From positions 1 through 64,000 of the forward strand of contig DAINSK010000014.1 of the NCBI GenBank assembly GCA_036741355.1: a stretch of 64,000 nucleotides of DNA, read 5' to 3'. Position numbers and translations under genes: made by a program. Below, in pieces: positions 63,293 to 64,000 of the stretch. Positions within the stretch are counted from its first letter, which is position 1. Every line of letters begins with the position of its first letter. The stretch is from JBBRGK01 sp036741355. Lineage in GTDB: Bacteria > Chloroflexota > Dehalococcoidia > CAUJGQ01. The notes beneath the pieces are model-generated. The model was not told the origin of the DNA. It was given only the letters and a program-made list of their open reading frames with translations, and ran no database searches.

Positions 63293-64000
63293 CTACTCCA
63301 TTTCGCCCCAGTTTTTGCCGGTCTTAAGCTCGACTTTGACGGGGATAGAGAGCGTCATGGCGGAGCACATCCAGCGAGGAACCAGCTCCTTGATTATGTC
63401 GAGTTCTGAGTCGGGACATTCGAAGATCAGCTCGTCGTGAACCTGGAGGATCATTCGCGAATCGAGCGATCGCGCACGAAGCTCCTCTTCGATTCGGTTC
63501 ATGGCGATCTTGATGATGTCCGCGTTCGTGCCCTGGATCGGGTGATTTGTTGCCATGCGCTCGGCAGCCTGACGCAGGTTGAAGTTTCCCGTATTGATGT
63601 CCGGCAAATACCGCCGCCGGCCGAGCAGCGTTTCGGCAAAGCCTAGCTGCCGCGTGTGGGCGATCGTGTCCTGCAGGTACTGCTTTATTCCCGGGTAACG
63701 CTTGAAATATGCGTCGATGAACTGACCAGCTTCTCCCATCGATAACTCGGTGCGAGACGAGAGACCGGCGGCTGACAAACCATAGATAACCGCAAAATTT
63801 ACCGTCTTGGCCAGCCGTCGCTGATCGGGCGTGACGTCTGCCACCGGCACTCCGAAAATGTCCGCGGCAGTGGTTTTGTGGATGTCCTCGTCTGCCTTGA
63901 ACGCCGCGACAAGCCGGGGCTCTTGCGTGACGTGCGCGAGGATCCGCAACTCGATTTGCGAGTAGTCGGCGGCGAGCAGTGACATTGGTCGCCCGTTCAC
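63293..64000 (-). CDS. polA: DNA polymerase I, C-terminal part (5' end beyond the window)
   Basis: The last 235 codons of family A DNA polymerase. Motif A AADYSQIELRILAH, motif B DQRRLAKTVNFAVIYGLS and motif C VHDELIFECP cover the palm and fingers. The Phe in motif B (NFAVIYG) is the usual residue that excludes dideoxynucleotides. The rest of the gene, with any 5' nuclease domain, runs off the right end. Confidence 0.96.
   Translation of the reverse strand: MNGRPMSLLAADYSQIELRILAHVTQEPRLVAAFKADEDIHKTTAADIFGVPVADVTPDQRRLAKTVNFAVIYGLSAAGLSSRTELSMGEAGQFIDAYFKRYPGIKQYLQDTIAHTRQLGFAETLLGRRRYLPDINTGNFNLRQAAERMATNHPIQGTNADIIKIAMNRIEEELRARSLDSRMILQVHDELIFECPDSELDIIKELVPRWMCSAMTLSIPVKVELKTGKNWGEME

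Noticed and set aside
1..64000. CRISPR arrays, tRNA genes and rRNA genes
   Set aside because: No regular spaced repeats and no complete tRNA or rRNA signature were noticed by eye; only the tRNA-like end of tmRNA was found. A tRNAscan run would settle short RNAs.

Overview
The window is a dense stretch of GC-rich (about 60 %, estimated by eye) bacterial chromosome, apparently from a draft or metagenome assembly, with almost entirely housekeeping content. Several features suggest a single-membraned, Gram-positive-like bacterium: a class F sortase next to its LPXTG substrate, RNase J, a 270-nt SRP RNA with an Alu-type domain, a c-di-AMP riboswitch and no outer-membrane genes. MutS/MutL with an endonuclease-type MutL, a fused AccDA and a tmRNA tag reading GEREFALAA would fit Chloroflexota, perhaps near Thermomicrobia. 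That placement is inference and no marker was aligned. Two 100-N gaps (13326-13425 and 59368-59467) are flanked by identical 55-bp sequences, so they look like assembler joins rather than biology.

Layout. 1-6.1 kb: 3' part of a NuoF/HydB-type flavoprotein, then mutS and mutL. 6.3-8.5 kb (minus): a ctpA-type protease, smpB and the tmRNA gene with its terminator. 8.7-13.3 kb: two membrane proteins, an LPNTG surface protein with its sortase, an AcuC/HDAC-like deacetylase and a lone Nfu N-terminal domain. 13.7-17.2 kb: an SCP2-like hypothetical, a CNNM/CorC-type transporter and an acyl-CoA synthetase. 17.2-24.0 kb (minus): a lower cobalamin pathway cluster, cobT-cobS-cbiB-cobD-phosphatase-cobQ-cobU. 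24.0-24.5 kb (plus): a promoter, a ydaO-type c-di-AMP riboswitch and a small zinc-ribbon gene. 24.75-28.8 kb: a divergent ClpP, then a response regulator, an AN1-like zinc-finger protein and a hybrid histidine kinase. 28.9-31.8 kb: an esterase, a CCA-type tRNA nucleotidyltransferase and two small genes. 31.8-40.4 kb (minus): GNAT, DinG with exonuclease domain, PHP protein, ispE, rsmA, SRP RNA, a serine-recombinase homologue lacking its catalytic serine, and a coiled-coil zinc-ribbon protein.

40.6-52.2 kb (plus) is a run of growth genes: yceD-rpmF-fabD-fabG-nusB-acpP, tatA-tatC, a type 4 uracil-DNA glycosylase, RNase J, FtsK and a fused acetyl-CoA carboxyltransferase. 52.2-56.3 kb (minus): uvrB, then yebC-ruvC-ruvA. 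56.5 kb: a rhodanese. 57.5-60.3 kb (minus): a DUF2520 Rossmann protein with panB and panC, behind a good promoter. 60.5-64 kb (minus): a P1-family peptidase and a polA-mutM-hypothetical repair operon whose polA runs off the right edge.

DNA repair is over-represented (mutS, mutL, dinG, udg, uvrB, ruvA, ruvC, mutM, polA). No phage, insertion sequence or CRISPR array was seen. The points most worth following up are the riboswitch-controlled zinc-ribbon protein, the serine-less recombinase beside the SRP RNA gene, the zinc-finger protein inside a two-component locus, the loss of a ferredoxin cluster in the first gene, and the DUF2520-panBC operon.
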